Positions 18,434 to 27,762 are shown, numbered from the stretch's first letter. The stretch is 64,000 nt of DNA from Nocardia wallacei (GCF_029868745.1 NZ_JARWOP010000255.1:1-64000), one strand, 5' to 3'. Notes: generated by a model not told the origin, from the sequence alone. A program made the numbers and translations.

Positions 18434-19636
18434 ATGACTTACGACGTCGCGAGGGTTCGGGGGTTGATACCGTCCCTGGGCGACGGCTGGATCCATCTCG
18501 ACCCGCAGGCGGGGATGCTCGTCCCCGATTCGGTATCCCGCGCCGTCTCAACAGGTTTCCGTACTTCCGCGTTCACCCACGGTAATCGGTATTCGGCCAC
18601 CAGGCGCAGCGGCGCCATCCTGGACGCCGCGCGCGAGGCGGTTGCGGACCTGGTCGGCGCCGACCCGGCGGGCGTCGTACTCGGCCCGGATCGCGCGGTG
18701 CTGCTGGCCTGGCTGGCCGAGTCGTTGAGTTCCCGGCTCGGGCTGGGCACGGGGATCGTGCTGTCGCGTCTGGACGACGAGGCGAACGTGGCGCCGTGGC
18801 TGCGCATCGCCAACCGCTATGGCGCCCATGTGCGTTGGGCCGAGGTGGAAATAGAGACGTGTGAGATGCCGGCCTGGCAGTTCGAGGAGCTGATCGGGCC
18901 CACCGCGCGTTTAGTTGCCTTGACGGCGGCGTCGCCGATCGTGGGTTCGGCGCCGGCCGTGCGGGTTGCCGCGGACCGGGTGCACGAGGTCGGCGGTTTG
19001 CTGGTGGCCGATTGCTTCGGCGCCGCACCGTACGCGCTGATCGATATCGACGAACTCAATGCCGACGTGGTCGCGCTGTCGGCCCCCGCGTGGGGCGGGC
19101 CGCAGATCGGCGCGCTGGTGTTCCGGGATCCGGCGTTCCTGGACCGGATTCCGTCGATGTCGCTGAATCCCTATGCCAAAGGCGCCGAGCGGCTCGAGGT
19201 CGGGCATCACCAGTACGCGTTGCTCGCCGGGCTCACCACCTCCATCGAATACCTCGCCGGGCTGGACGAGCAGGCCACCGGCACTCGCCGTGAGCGGCTG
19301 GAGATCTCGATCACCTCGCTGCAGGACTATCACGATCAGCTGTTCGAGCATCTGATGGACGTGCTGGACCGCGTCCCGAACCTGACGGTGATCGGCCGCG
19401 CCTCCACCCGCATCCCGACGGTGAGTTTCACCATCGCCGGCATGCAGGCCGAGAAGGTCTCCGCGAAGCTGGCCGATCATCGCGTCGGCACGCTCAGCGG
19501 CGTGCACGGGGGAAGCCGTCTGCTCGACGCGCTGGGTGTGAACGACGAGGGCGGGGCGGTCACCATCGGGTTGGCGCCTTACACAACGAAATTCGAGATC
19601 GAGCAGTTGGGCCGGGCCTTGGCGACGCTGGACTGA
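18434..19636 (+). CDS. Aminotransferase-class-V-like protein lacking PLP lysine
   Basis: A 400-residue protein with the cysteine-desulfurase/EgtE fold, like mycobacterial Rv3778c. Segment SAFTHGNRYSATRR and the aspartate in LLVADCFGAAPY (D193), which would hold the PLP ring nitrogen, are present. Where family enzymes have S-x-H-K, this one reads ALSAPAWGGPQIG (216-226), so the Schiff-base lysine is absent. It may be a non-PLP enzyme, a regulatory pseudo-enzyme, or use another lysine. The ATG at 18434 is chosen by family alignment. It is divergent from bpa and convergent with the quinone reductase. Confidence 0.75.
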   Translation: MTYDVARVRGLIPSLGDGWIHLDPQAGMLVPDSVSRAVSTGFRTSAFTHGNRYSATRRSGAILDAAREAVADLVGADPAGVVLGPDRAVLLAWLAESLSSRLGLGTGIVLSRLDDEANVAPWLRIANRYGAHVRWAEVEIETCEMPAWQFEELIGPTARLVALTAASPIVGSAPAVRVAADRVHEVGGLLVADCFGAAPYALIDIDELNADVVALSAPAWGGPQIGALVFRDPAFLDRIPSMSLNPYAKGAERLEVGHHQYALLAGLTTSIEYLAGLDEQATGTRRERLEISITSLQDYHDQLFEHLMDVLDRVPNLTVIGRASTRIPTVSFTIAGMQAEKVSAKLADHRVGTLSGVHGGSRLLDALGVNDEGGAVTIGLAPYTTKFEIEQLGRALATLD

Positions 19637-19648
19637 GCGTCCGTCTCC

Positions 19649-20638
19649 CTATTGCTCGTTGATCCGCAGGATCACCTTGCCGACGGTCTCCGGTGAGTCG
19701 AGCAGGCGATGCGCCTCGGCGGCCTCGGTGGCGGGAAGTTCGGCGCTCACCACGGGGGCGACGGTGCCGTCGGCGATCAGCGGCCACAGGTGGCGACGCA
19801 ATTCGGCAATGATCTCCGCTTTGCTGGAACGGCCGGTTCCCGGGCGGCGCCGCAGGTTCGTTGCGTGCACGGTGCCGCGCTTGGCCAGCAGTTTCGAGAT
19901 ATCGAACTCGGCGCGCACCCCGCCCTGCATGCCGATGATGCACAGCTGCCCGTCCTCGGCGAGGGCCTCGACATTGCGGTTCAGGTAGGCCGCGCCCATA
20001 TTGTCGAGAATGACGTCGGCGCCACCCGCCTCGCCGACCACGGCCACGAAATCGTCGTCGCGGTAGTTGATCAGGATGCTCGCGCCGAGTTCCGCGCAGC
20101 GGTCGAGCTTGAGCTGCGAGCCCGCCGTCACCGCCACCCGCGCGCCGCGGCTCACCGCCACCTGAATGGCATGGGTGCCGATACCGCTGCCGCCGCCGTG
20201 AATCAGCAGCAGCTGCCCCGCGTGCAGCCCGGCCCGCAGCACCAGATTCGACCAGACGGTGGCGGCCACCTCCGGAAGTGCCGCCGCCGCAGCCAGATCC
20301 AGCCCGTCGGGCACCGGCAGCACCTGGGTCGCGGCCACCACCACCCGCTCGGCGTATCCGCCGCCGGACAGCAGCGCACACACCCGATCACCCGTCCGGA
20401 AGTCCGTGACGCCCGCCCCGACCGCCGCGATCACACCCGACACTTCCAGTCCGACGATCTCGCTGGCGCCGGGCGGCGGCGGATAGAACCCCTGCCGCTG
20501 CATCAGATCCGCGCGATTCACGCCCGCCGCCGCGACCTCGATGAGCACCTCACCGGCCGCCGGACCCACCGGATCCGGCACTTCCGCCCACCCCAGTACC
20601 TCAGGACCGCCGAAACCCTCGAGTGTCACCGCATACAT
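19649..20638 (-). CDS. Zinc-free NADPH:quinone oxidoreductase (MDR family)
   Basis: A 329-residue medium-chain dehydrogenase/reductase of the quinone-reductase branch (Rv3777-like). The N terminus has [19 protein letters not shown]. The Rossmann glycine motif is [13 protein letters not shown] (residues ~147-159), and [13 protein letters not shown] is typical of QOR. No structural zinc cysteine set is visible. It probably reduces quinones or enones with NADPH in the cytosol. It ends 12 bp from the convergent EgtE-like gene, a pairing I recall in mycobacteria. Confidence 0.87.
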   Translation of the reverse strand: MYAVTLEGFGGPEVLGWAEVPDPVGPAAGEVLIEVAAAGVNRADLMQRQGFYPPPPGASEIVGLEVSGVIAAVGAGVTDFRTGDRVCALLSGGGYAERVVVAATQVLPVPDGLDLAAAAALPEVAATVWSNLVLRAGLHAGQLLLIHGGGSGIGTHAIQVAVSRGARVAVTAGSQLKLDRCAELGASILINYRDDDFVAVVGEAGGADVILDNMGAAYLNRNVEALAEDGQLCIIGMQGGVRAEFDISKLLAKRGTVHATNLRRRPGTGRSSKAEIIAELRRHLWPLIADGTVAPVVSAELPATEAAEAHRLLDSPETVGKVILRINEQ

Positions 20639-20753
20639 ACCCGCGACCTTACGACCCTCCCGTCCCGAACTCCCGCGCCCCGCGCCGAAACCAGCACTCC
20701 GTCGCCGGTACTGCGCTGCTGCTCGGCTTCCCGCCTTGCCGTCTTGCTTCGGG

Positions 20754-21245
20754 TCAGGCGAGTGCTATCCAGTACCGTCGCGCGGGTCCGTGTCGGGTAT
20801 CGCGGACTTCTTCGAGGATGCCGCCGGCGCGCTCGATCGTTTTCGCCGATTCGACATTGTGCGCGGCGCAGACAACCAGCACGCGGTCCATGCCGAGTGC
20901 ACGTGCGTGGTCGAGCATCTCGCCCAGCGCCCAGGTGGCAAGCCCCTGTCGTCGTGCTGTCGGGCGGATGCCGAAGCCGATGTGGCCGGCCCAATTCACA
21001 TGGTCGTCGACGTTGTGTCGCAGTGCGATTCCGCCGAGTATGCGGTTGTCTTCGGCGATCCATCGGTATGTGGTGTCCGTGTCGTAGGTCAGCCGTTTCA
21101 CCCATGCGGTGAAACCGGTCTGCGACTCGACCTCGTCGGTGGGCGCCAGCCCGAACCCGTCTTCATGCGCGCCGGGACCCCACTCGGCATGCGCGTCGAG
21201 CCAGGCGTCGTGAAGGCGTGTGGTGGGCGCGATCAACTCGGGCAT
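20754..21245 (-). CDS. GNAT acetyltransferase
   Basis: A 163-residue single-domain GNAT enzyme. HIGFGIRPTARRQGLATWAL (residues ~88-107) is motif A with the R/Q-x-x-G-x-A acetyl-CoA loop, followed by VLVVCAAHNVESAKTIERAGG, the motif B region. The acceptor substrate is unknown. It is divergent from the hydroxy-acid oxidase gene, 56 bp away, so the two share an upstream region. Confidence 0.83.
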   Translation of the reverse strand: MPELIAPTTRLHDAWLDAHAEWGPGAHEDGFGLAPTDEVESQTGFTAWVKRLTYDTDTTYRWIAEDNRILGGIALRHNVDDHVNWAGHIGFGIRPTARRQGLATWALGEMLDHARALGMDRVLVVCAAHNVESAKTIERAGGILEEVRDTRHGPARRYWIALA

Positions 21246-21301
21246 GCGCCGACACTATCGATTCTGTTCGGCGGCGGGTGATTCCTACTAGCGTTCCGGG
21301 A

Positions 21302-22477
21302 ATGAGCAGTTTCGCCGACTTCCAGAACGAGATCTATCTGGCCGGGCTCTCCGGTGCGGTCCCCGAGTTGCCGATGACGGCCGCGGGCCTGGCCGAACGA
21401 GCCCGCGAGGTGCTGTCGCCGGAGGCCTACGCCTATGTGGCGGGCAGCGCGTCGTCCGAACGCACCGCGGCGGCGAACGAGGCGGCGTTCGACCGGTACC
21501 GGCTGGTCCCGCGGATGTGGCGCGGCGCCAGCGGACCTGGCGTGCGCGATCTTTCGGTGGAGGTGCTCGGCACGCGGCTGGCCGCGCCGATCCTGACCGC
21601 ACCGGTCGGCGTGCTGGAACTGCTGCACGAACGCGGCGAGACGCTCGTCGCGGAGGTGACCCGCGAACTCGGCGTCGGCATGGTGCTGTCGACGGCGGCG
21701 TCGACCCCGATCGAGGACGTCGGCGCGGCCGCCGGGGCCTGGTGGTACCAGCTGTACTGGCCCAACGACGATGAGCTGGCCCGCTCGTTCGTGGAGCGGG
21801 CGACGAAGGCGGGCGCCCGGGCGATCGTGGTCACCGCGGACACTCCCAGCCTGGGTTGGCGTCCGCGCGATCTCGAGCTGGCCCACCTGCCGTTCCTGCA
21901 GGCCAAGGGCGTCGCGAACTACTTGTCGGACCCCGTGTTTCGGGCGAAGCTGTCCGCGCCGCCGGAGGAGAGCGAGGAGGCGCTGCGGATGGCGGTGCTG
22001 ACCTGGGTCGGCCTGTTCGGCAACCACGGCCTGCGCCCGGCCGACATCGCCCGGCTGCGCGAATGGACCGAACTGCCGATCGCGGTGAAGGGCGTCCTGC
22101 ATCCCGACGACGCCCGCCAACTGGTCGACGCCGGCGCCGACGCAGTGGTGGTGAGCAACCACGGCGGCCGCCAGGTCGACGGCTCCATCGCGGCGCTGGA
22201 CGCGCTGCCCACGGTCGTCGCGACCGTCGGCGACCGCGCCGACGTGCTCTTCGACTCCGGCGTCCGCACCGGCTCGGACGTCATGGTCGCCCTCGCACTG
22301 GGCGCCAAGGCAGTGCTCTACGGCCGCCCGTGGGCCTACGGCCTGGGCATCGCCGGAGCGGCCGGAGTCCGGCACGCCCTCCGCGTGCTGCTCGCGGATC
22401 TCGATGCGGCCATGGGCCTTTCGGGCTGCACCGGCATCGCCGACCTGAGCCGCGCAATGCTGTCGTCCACCCGCTGA
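21302..22477 (+). CDS. FMN-dependent alpha-hydroxy-acid oxidizing protein
   Basis: A 391-residue TIM-barrel flavoenzyme of the lactate oxidase/lactate 2-monooxygenase/glycolate oxidase group. AAPILTAPVGVLELLH binds FMN. ELPIAVKGVLHPDDA carries the flavin lysine. SNHGGRQVDGS holds the catalytic histidine and substrate arginine. FDSGVRTGSDVMVALALGAKAVLYGRPW is the FMN-phosphate loop. The length and N-terminal FADFQNEIYLAGL resemble lactate 2-monooxygenases. It oxidises a 2-hydroxy acid to a keto acid or its decarboxylated product; the exact substrate is not fixed. A MarR gene follows 63 bp downstream. Confidence 0.88.
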   Translation: MSSFADFQNEIYLAGLSGAVPELPMTAAGLAERAREVLSPEAYAYVAGSASSERTAAANEAAFDRYRLVPRMWRGASGPGVRDLSVEVLGTRLAAPILTAPVGVLELLHERGETLVAEVTRELGVGMVLSTAASTPIEDVGAAAGAWWYQLYWPNDDELARSFVERATKAGARAIVVTADTPSLGWRPRDLELAHLPFLQAKGVANYLSDPVFRAKLSAPPEESEEALRMAVLTWVGLFGNHGLRPADIARLREWTELPIAVKGVLHPDDARQLVDAGADAVVVSNHGGRQVDGSIAALDALPTVVATVGDRADVLFDSGVRTGSDVMVALALGAKAVLYGRPWAYGLGIAGAAGVRHALRVLLADLDAAMGLSGCTGIADLSRAMLSSTR

Positions 22478-22540
22478 CCCCGGTCGTCCCCGCCCTGACC
22501 GGGCGAAGCTCGCATCTCGGGCGGCTAATAGAATGTCCGC

Positions 22541-23032
22541 ATGACTTCCGAACCGAGCGGTACGCCCCCGGAGCCGAGGTGGCTCAGCTCGGCTCAGCAG
22601 CGCGCCTGGCGCGCCTACATGGACGGCGGCCAACGCCTCATGGCCCAACTCAACCGCCAACTCCAACGCGACAACGACCTAAGCCTCGCCGAATACCGAA
22701 TCCTCGTCCTCCTCTCCGAATCCCCCGACCACTCCCTCCGCATGAGCGATCTAGCCGACGGCGTCCTCTCCTCCAGAAGCCGCCTCACACACCAGATCCG
22801 CCGCATGGAAGCCCAGGGCATGGTCCGCCGCACGAGCGCGGAGGAAGACGGCCGAGGAGTCCGCGCCCACCTCACCGAGGTAGGCATGACCCGCCTACGC
22901 ACCGCAGCCCCAGGCCACGTAAACGCGGTCCGCCGAGACTTCATAGACCTGCTGACCCCGGACCAGATCAGGGTTTTGGGCGAGGTTTTCGAACTGGTCG
23001 AGAAGGAACTGTCCACCCGCGACTTCCGCTGA
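22541..23032 (+). CDS. MarR-family regulator
   Basis: A 163-residue winged-helix regulator. The dimer helix precedes LSLAEYRILVLLSESPDHSLRMSDLAD. The recognition helix region is SRSRLTHQIRRMEAQGMVRR, and the wing is EEDGRGVRAHLTEVG. It lies 63 bp after the hydroxy-acid oxidase on the same strand, so it may be co-transcribed. Codon use in its middle part is less G/C-biased at third positions than that of its neighbour. It is a possible reader of the orphan palindrome at 12309, but this is only a guess. Confidence 0.85.
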   Translation: MTSEPSGTPPEPRWLSSAQQRAWRAYMDGGQRLMAQLNRQLQRDNDLSLAEYRILVLLSESPDHSLRMSDLADGVLSSRSRLTHQIRRMEAQGMVRRTSAEEDGRGVRAHLTEVGMTRLRTAAPGHVNAVRRDFIDLLTPDQIRVLGEVFELVEKELSTRDFR

Positions 23033-23097
23033 AGCGATGGGGGTGGGCCGCGCCCAGCACAGGCGCCGGGTTGGCACCGAGACGTACCCCTGACCTG

Positions 23098-23182
23098 CGG
23101 TGGGTGTGGGATTTGAACCCACGGTGGCGTGAACCACGACGGTTTTCAAGACCGTTCCCTTAGGCCGCTCGGGCAACCCACC
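23098..23182 (-). tRNA. tRNA-Ser(TGA)
   Basis: Class II tRNA on the minus strand. Acceptor GGTGGGT pairs with ACCCACC. The anticodon stem CGGTC/GACCG-type arms enclose loop TTGAAAA with anticodon TGA. The variable arm is long, and the T arm is GTGGG-TTCAAAT-CCCAC. The discriminator is G and CCA is not encoded. Confidence 0.93.
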
Positions 23183-23310
23183 TTGCTCCGGGACGGAGCC
23201 ATCTCAGGTTACTGGTGAGCTGGGCGGGATGCCCAATCGGTGTCGGGGCGGGGGGAGGGGGCAGGTTGTACCGTTGACCGGTTCGGTTGGTAGGGGAACG
23301 GGGTGTTGCG

Positions 23311-24360
23311 GTGCGCGGCGTGGTTGGGATGGCGGGGGCGATCGCGGTCCTGCATGTGGTCGGGTGGGGTGTGTTGTTGCTGGTGATCGTGCCGCAGCAG
23401 CACCTCGTCGACGGAGCGGTGTTCGGGGTCGGGCTGGGGGTGACCGCTTACACGCTCGGGATGCGGCATGCGTTCGATGCCGATCACATTGCCGCGATCG
23501 ATAACACCACGCGGAAGTTGGTGGCGGAGAACGGGCGGGCACGGTCGCAGTCGGTCGGGTTCTGGTTCTCGCTGGGGCACTCGTCGGTGGTCTTCGTGCT
23601 CGTCGGGCTGATCGCGCTGGGGGTGCGGGCGCTGGCGCGGAATCTGGAGGATTCCGATTCGGGGCTGCAACGGTGGACGGGGCTGTGGGGTACCAGCGTC
23701 TCGGGCACTTTTCTGATTCTGATCGGGCTGTTGAATCTGGCGTCCCTGATCGGGATCTGGCGGGTGTTCCGGCAGATGCGGCGCGGCGAGTTCGACGAGG
23801 CGCAGCTGGAACGGGCGCTGGACTCGCGCGGGCTGCTGAACAGAGTGCTCGCGCCCGCGGTGCGGATGGTGCGCAGGCCGTGGCACATGTATCCGGTCGG
23901 TCTGCTGTTCGGGCTGGGTTTCGACACCGTCACCGAGGTGGGCCTGCTGGTCATCGCGGGCGGCGCGGCCGCGACCGGACTGCCCTGGTACGCGATTCTG
24001 GTGCTGCCCGTGCTGTTCTCGGCCGGCATGTCGCTGCTCGACTCGCTGGACGGCTCGTTCATGAGCTACGCCTACGACTGGGCCTTCGCCCGGCCGATCC
24101 GCAAGATCTACTACAACCTGGTTATCACCGGGCTATCGGTAGCGGTGGCGTTGCTGATCGGCGGGCAGGAACTGGTGTCGATCCTGGTGGAGAAGGTCGG
24201 TGTGGAGTCGGGGATCGTCGCCTGGATCGGCAATCTCGACCTGGGGCAGCTCGGCTTCATCATCGTCGGACTTTTCGTGCTGACCTGGGCGGTGGCCGTG
24301 GCGATCTGGCGGTTCACCGGGGTGGAGCGGCGCTGGGAGAACGACCTGGCCTCGGACTGA
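23311..24360 (+). CDS. NiCoT-family nickel/cobalt transporter
   Basis: An inner-membrane secondary transporter of about 349 residues with eight helices. The diagnostic RHAFDADHIAAIDN motif in helix 2 coordinates Ni/Co. FWFSLGHSSVVF, LLFGLGFDTVTEVGLL and LFSAGMSLLDSLDG are the other NiCoT signatures. The start is uncertain: GTG at 23311 is chosen, with ATG at 23329 and TTG at 23287 also in frame. No urease, hydrogenase or cobalamin gene is nearby to show which metal it serves. It follows the oppositely oriented tRNA-Ser. Confidence 0.85.
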   Translation: MRGVVGMAGAIAVLHVVGWGVLLLVIVPQQHLVDGAVFGVGLGVTAYTLGMRHAFDADHIAAIDNTTRKLVAENGRARSQSVGFWFSLGHSSVVFVLVGLIALGVRALARNLEDSDSGLQRWTGLWGTSVSGTFLILIGLLNLASLIGIWRVFRQMRRGEFDEAQLERALDSRGLLNRVLAPAVRMVRRPWHMYPVGLLFGLGFDTVTEVGLLVIAGGAAATGLPWYAILVLPVLFSAGMSLLDSLDGSFMSYAYDWAFARPIRKIYYNLVITGLSVAVALLIGGQELVSILVEKVGVESGIVAWIGNLDLGQLGFIIVGLFVLTWAVAVAIWRFTGVERRWENDLASD

Positions 24361-24451
24361 CTCGCCAGCGTAACTCGAATTGCTGTGGCGCAGGCCACTT
24401 TCGGCGCGACCCCTATTCCGCGCTTCGCCGCCGCCCTCGACCTCTGGCAGG

Positions 24452-25528
24452 ATGACGGTCATGGTTCGTCGCCGGAGACGGTGTCGGCTGTCCGGCGCCG
24501 CCATCGCCTGTGCCGCACTGGTCATCGGTGTGGCCGGTTCGGCAGCTCCGGGTATGGCCGACCCTCCGCCCCCGCATCAACCGCCCGCCGAGTCCGGTTC
24601 GGCCGAGGGGCCGCAGCCCCGGGCGGAGAAGTCGCCTCCCCTGGAAGCGGCGATCGACCACGTCGAGTCCCTCTCCGATCGGCTGGTCGAGGTATCGGTG
24701 CGCTCGCCCGCGATGGGCCGGACGGTGGAGGTGCAGGTGCTGCTGCCCACCGACCGCAGCCGACCGCGCCCCACCCTCTACATGCTCGACGGCCGCAGCG
24801 CGAGTAACGACTACAACAACTGGATCGAACGCGGCCACGCCCTGCGGTTCTTCGACGACAAACAGGTCAACGTGGTCTTCACGCTCGGCGGCCCGGCCGG
24901 CTACTACACCGACTGGCAGCAGACGGACCCGGTCCTGGGCACCAACAAGTGGGAAACCTTTCTCACCCGCGAGCTGCCGCCGCTGATCGACGCGAAGTTC
25001 GACGGCAACGGCAGCAACGCCGTCGAGGGCGTATCGATGGGCGCCGAGGCCGCGATGATGCTGGTCATGCGCAATACCCGGCTGTACCGCGCGGTCGCCG
25101 CTCACAGTGGCTGCTACGCCATGGGTTCCGATCTCGGGCAGGCGCAGGCGCGGGCCGTGGTGCGCACCTACGGCGGCGACCCGGACAACATGTTCGGCAA
25201 CCAGGACGACCCCGACTGGCTGGCGCACGATGTGATGGTGAACGCGGAAGGGCTACGCGGCGAGACGATCTACCTGTCGTCGGGCAGCGGTCTGCCCGGC
25301 CCGCACGACAGCTCCGCCAACCCCGACTCGACCACCTCGGTCGCCTTCGGTGGACCGCTCGAGGCCGCGGCCAACGCCTGCACGATGGCGCTGGCCGACC
25401 GGTTGTCCCGCATGCAGATCCCGGCCACCGTGAACCTCAACCCGGTGGGGACGCACTCCTGGCCGTACTGGGCGGATGAGTTGCCCAAGGCGTGGCCGAC
25501 GCTCGCCAAGGCGCTGGGCACACACTGA
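24452..25528 (+). CDS. Antigen-85-like mycolyltransferase
   Basis: A secreted esterase-D/antigen 85 family protein of 358 residues, expected to transfer mycolic acids to trehalose or arabinogalactan in the cell envelope. An Arg-rich start and a hydrophobic segment (CAALVIGVAGSAAPGMA) with AxA-type cut form the export signal. A Pro-rich linker follows, then the hydrolase domain from DHVESLSDRLVEVSV. The nucleophile is in GVSMGAEAAM and the histidine in GTHSWPYWADEL. YMLDGRSASNDYNNWIE is the oxyanion and carboxylate-binding region typical of corynebacterial and nocardial mycolyltransferases. ATG 24461 is an alternative start. Confidence 0.85.
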   Translation: MTVMVRRRRRCRLSGAAIACAALVIGVAGSAAPGMADPPPPHQPPAESGSAEGPQPRAEKSPPLEAAIDHVESLSDRLVEVSVRSPAMGRTVEVQVLLPTDRSRPRPTLYMLDGRSASNDYNNWIERGHALRFFDDKQVNVVFTLGGPAGYYTDWQQTDPVLGTNKWETFLTRELPPLIDAKFDGNGSNAVEGVSMGAEAAMMLVMRNTRLYRAVAAHSGCYAMGSDLGQAQARAVVRTYGGDPDNMFGNQDDPDWLAHDVMVNAEGLRGETIYLSSGSGLPGPHDSSANPDSTTSVAFGGPLEAAANACTMALADRLSRMQIPATVNLNPVGTHSWPYWADELPKAWPTLAKALGTH

Positions 25529-25539
25529 CCCGGTCTGAA

Positions 25540-25596
25540 CGGACACAATCCGTCGGCAACCGGCGGATTTCGCCGCGCCGAGGCGGATTGTGTCCG
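25540..25596. terminator. Terminator-like inverted repeat
   Basis: A 13-bp inverted repeat (25540-25552 and 25584-25596, CGGACACAATCCG) encloses a loop that itself can fold as GGCG-GATTT-CGCC. It lies between the convergent mycolyltransferase and hisC2 genes and probably ends both transcripts. Confidence 0.6.
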
Positions 25597-25673
25597 CTGA
25601 GGCCGGTCCTCATTGAGTACGGCCACCGTCGCCCCTCCGGCGCCGACGGCTCACCTGGGCGGGTGTGGTCCCC

Positions 25674-26753
25674 TCAGCCCAGAAAACGGCCGGTGACCTC
25701 TGAATTCGTAGCGAAGGCCAAGAACAGGTCGTTTTCGTGCGGATCGCCCGCCGTCACTCGGACGCCGTCGGTTCCGTAGGGCCGCACCAGCACTCCCGCC
25801 GCGGCGCTCGCCTCGCCGAACTCCGCACTGCGCTCGCCCAGCGGCAGCCACACGAAATTCGCCTCGCTCGGCGGCACGGTGTAGCCCGCTGACCGCAGCG
25901 CGTCACCCATCCGATCCCGTTCGGCCGCAACATGATCGGTGCGGTCCAGCAGTTCGTGCCGGGCCTCCAGAGAGGCGATCGCGGCCGCCTGCGCCAGCCG
26001 ATTCACGCTGAACGGGATGTGCACCTTGAGCAGCGCGGTGATGACCTCCGGATCGCCCACCGCATAGCCGACCCGCAGCCCGGCCAGCCCGTACGCCTTC
26101 GAGAAGGTCCGCAGCACCAGCACGTTCGGCCGATCGCGGCCGATCTCCACGCCGTCGGGATGATCGTCGGCGGGCAGCCGCAGATATTCGTAGTAAGCCT
26201 CGTCGAGCACGACCAGGACGTGGCCGGGCACGGCGTCGAGGAACCGGATCAACTCGGCGCGCCCGTGGGCCGTGCCGGTGGGATTGTTCGGGTTGCAGAC
26301 GAAGATCAGCCTGGTGTGCTCGGTGACGGCCGCGGCCATCGCGTCCAGGTCGTGGGCGTAGCCGCCGGTCAGCGGCACCTGCACCGCCCGAGCGTTGCCC
26401 ACCTGGGTGACGATCGGATAAGCCTCGAACGAGCGCCACGCGAACAGCACCTCGTCGGTCGGCGCGGCACAGGTGATCTGCACCAATTCCTGGCACAGAG
26501 CGACGCTGCCGCAACCGACCGCCACCCGCGACACGTCCACATCGTGGAACTCGGCGATGGCCGCGCGAAGTTCGCCGGCCATGTTGTCCGGGTACCGGTT
26601 GGCGAGTTCGACCGCCTCCGCGATGGCCTTGGCAACGGTCGGCAGCGGGCCGTGGGTGGTTTCGTTGCTGGCCAACTTCACCGCACCGGGACGGCTGCGG
26701 CCGGGTGCGTAGGCGGGGATGGACTCCAGGTCCGGACGAATACGAGCGCTCAC
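25674..26753 (-). CDS. hisC2: Histidinol-phosphate/aromatic aminotransferase
   Basis: Class I/II PLP aminotransferase of 359 residues, like M. tuberculosis HisC2 (Rv3772), which handles histidinol phosphate and aromatic amino acids. FVCNPNNPTGTAHG is the PLP/substrate loop, DEAYYEYL holds the ring-nitrogen aspartate, and LRTFSKAYGLAGLRVGYAVG carries the Schiff-base lysine and phosphate-binding residues. The start is GTG at 26753. It stands alone and is divergent from the dienelactone-hydrolase-like gene. A role in phenylalanine or tyrosine synthesis would fit with TyrA elsewhere in the window. Confidence 0.88.
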   Translation of the reverse strand: MSARIRPDLESIPAYAPGRSRPGAVKLASNETTHGPLPTVAKAIAEAVELANRYPDNMAGELRAAIAEFHDVDVSRVAVGCGSVALCQELVQITCAAPTDEVLFAWRSFEAYPIVTQVGNARAVQVPLTGGYAHDLDAMAAAVTEHTRLIFVCNPNNPTGTAHGRAELIRFLDAVPGHVLVVLDEAYYEYLRLPADDHPDGVEIGRDRPNVLVLRTFSKAYGLAGLRVGYAVGDPEVITALLKVHIPFSVNRLAQAAAIASLEARHELLDRTDHVAAERDRMGDALRSAGYTVPPSEANFVWLPLGERSAEFGEASAAAGVLVRPYGTDGVRVTAGDPHENDLFLAFATNSEVTGRFLG

Positions 26754-26878
26754 CTCACCACACTAGAACTTGCCGGACCGGCTCGGTCGCGGTGGCGGCC
26801 CGGCCGGAAATTATTCGGGTGAGTCCGCCTCACATGCGAGTTCTCCCGAAGTTTCCGAAGCCGAACTACCCTGGTTTC

Positions 26879-27574
26879 ATGTCGGGCATTTATCGAGACA
26901 TCGCAGCGCCGCGCGACGGCGCCGTGGCGGCCCGGGTGCCGATCACCGTGCTCGAGCCGGAGGGGCATGCGCGCGGCGCGATCGTTGTGCTGCACGAATC
27001 CCGGGAGTTCGCGGATGCGTTGCTGGAGCTGATGCGGTCGCTGTCCAGCGAGGGCTGGATCGTCGTGGCGCCCAATCTGTTCCACCGCAACGGCAGCACC
27101 GACGCGGTGTTCGGCGACGAACTGTTCGACGACTTCGACGCGTGTTACGACTGGCTCGTCGGCCGCGGGGTGTTCGGCGACTGCATCGGGGTCCTCGGCT
27201 TCGATTCGGCGGGCACCGCCGCCTGCCTGGTGGCGACCAACCGGCCGATCGGCGCCGCCGTCAGCGTGGCCGCCCCCGGAATCACCGTCCCCCTCGACGA
27301 TCGGGCCGACGCGCTGGTCCGGGCCGCCCCGCAACTGCAGGCCCCATGGCTGGGCCTGTACGGCACGGACGATCCCGCCACCCCGGCCGACCAACTCGAG
27401 TCCCTGCGCGAGGCCGCCGCCCGAGCCGCCGTCGCCACCCTCCTGGTGAGTTACCCCGGCCTGCACCACCGTCCCGACCACCCCGGCTTCGACGCCGCCG
27501 ACTCCGAAGATGCCGACATCCTGCTCGACGCCCAGTCCCGAATCTTCGACTGGTTCGACAGCCACCTACGCTAG
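26879..27574 (+). CDS. Dienelactone-hydrolase-like protein
   Basis: A 231-residue alpha/beta hydrolase. The domain pattern (IVVLHESREF, VVAPNLFHRNG, GFDSAGTAACLVA, APWLGLYGTDD, SYPGLHHRPDHPGF) is that of the dienelactone hydrolase family, but the elbow reads G-F-D-S-A-G at residues 107-112 instead of G-F-C-x-G-G. Asp109 sits where the catalytic cysteine belongs and Ser110 is next to it. Activity may therefore be changed or lost. E40 and the GLHH histidine are kept. It precedes two tRNA genes. Confidence 0.75.
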   Translation: MSGIYRDIAAPRDGAVAARVPITVLEPEGHARGAIVVLHESREFADALLELMRSLSSEGWIVVAPNLFHRNGSTDAVFGDELFDDFDACYDWLVGRGVFGDCIGVLGFDSAGTAACLVATNRPIGAAVSVAAPGITVPLDDRADALVRAAPQLQAPWLGLYGTDDPATPADQLESLREAAARAAVATLLVSYPGLHHRPDHPGFDAADSEDADILLDAQSRIFDWFDSHLR

Positions 27575-27672
27575 CCCCACCTGACCAGCCGTTTTGCGTC
27601 CCGAGCGGTACCTCTGTACTCTTTGCTCTCGGCGGTTCGAAAGGACCGGGCCCCTCGAACGAGAAGGCTCCA

Positions 27673-27762
27673 GGAGGCGTGCCAGAGCGGCCGAATGGGA
27701 CTCACTGCTAATGAGTTGTCCCTTCACGGGGACCGGAGGTTCAAATCCTCTCGCCTCCGCCA
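27673..27762 (+). tRNA. tRNA-Ser(GCT)
   Basis: Class II tRNA. Acceptor arms are GGAGGCG and CGCCTCC. The anticodon stem-loop CTCA-CTGCTAA-TGAG gives anticodon GCT. The variable arm is long, and the T arm is GAGGTTCAAATCCTC. The discriminator G is followed by an encoded CCA (27760-27762). Confidence 0.94.

Noticed and set aside
23183..23310. Cobalamin or nickel riboswitch before the NiCoT gene
   Set aside because: Only about 128 bp lie between the tRNA and the start, and no B12-box or Ni-Co riboswitch consensus is seen.
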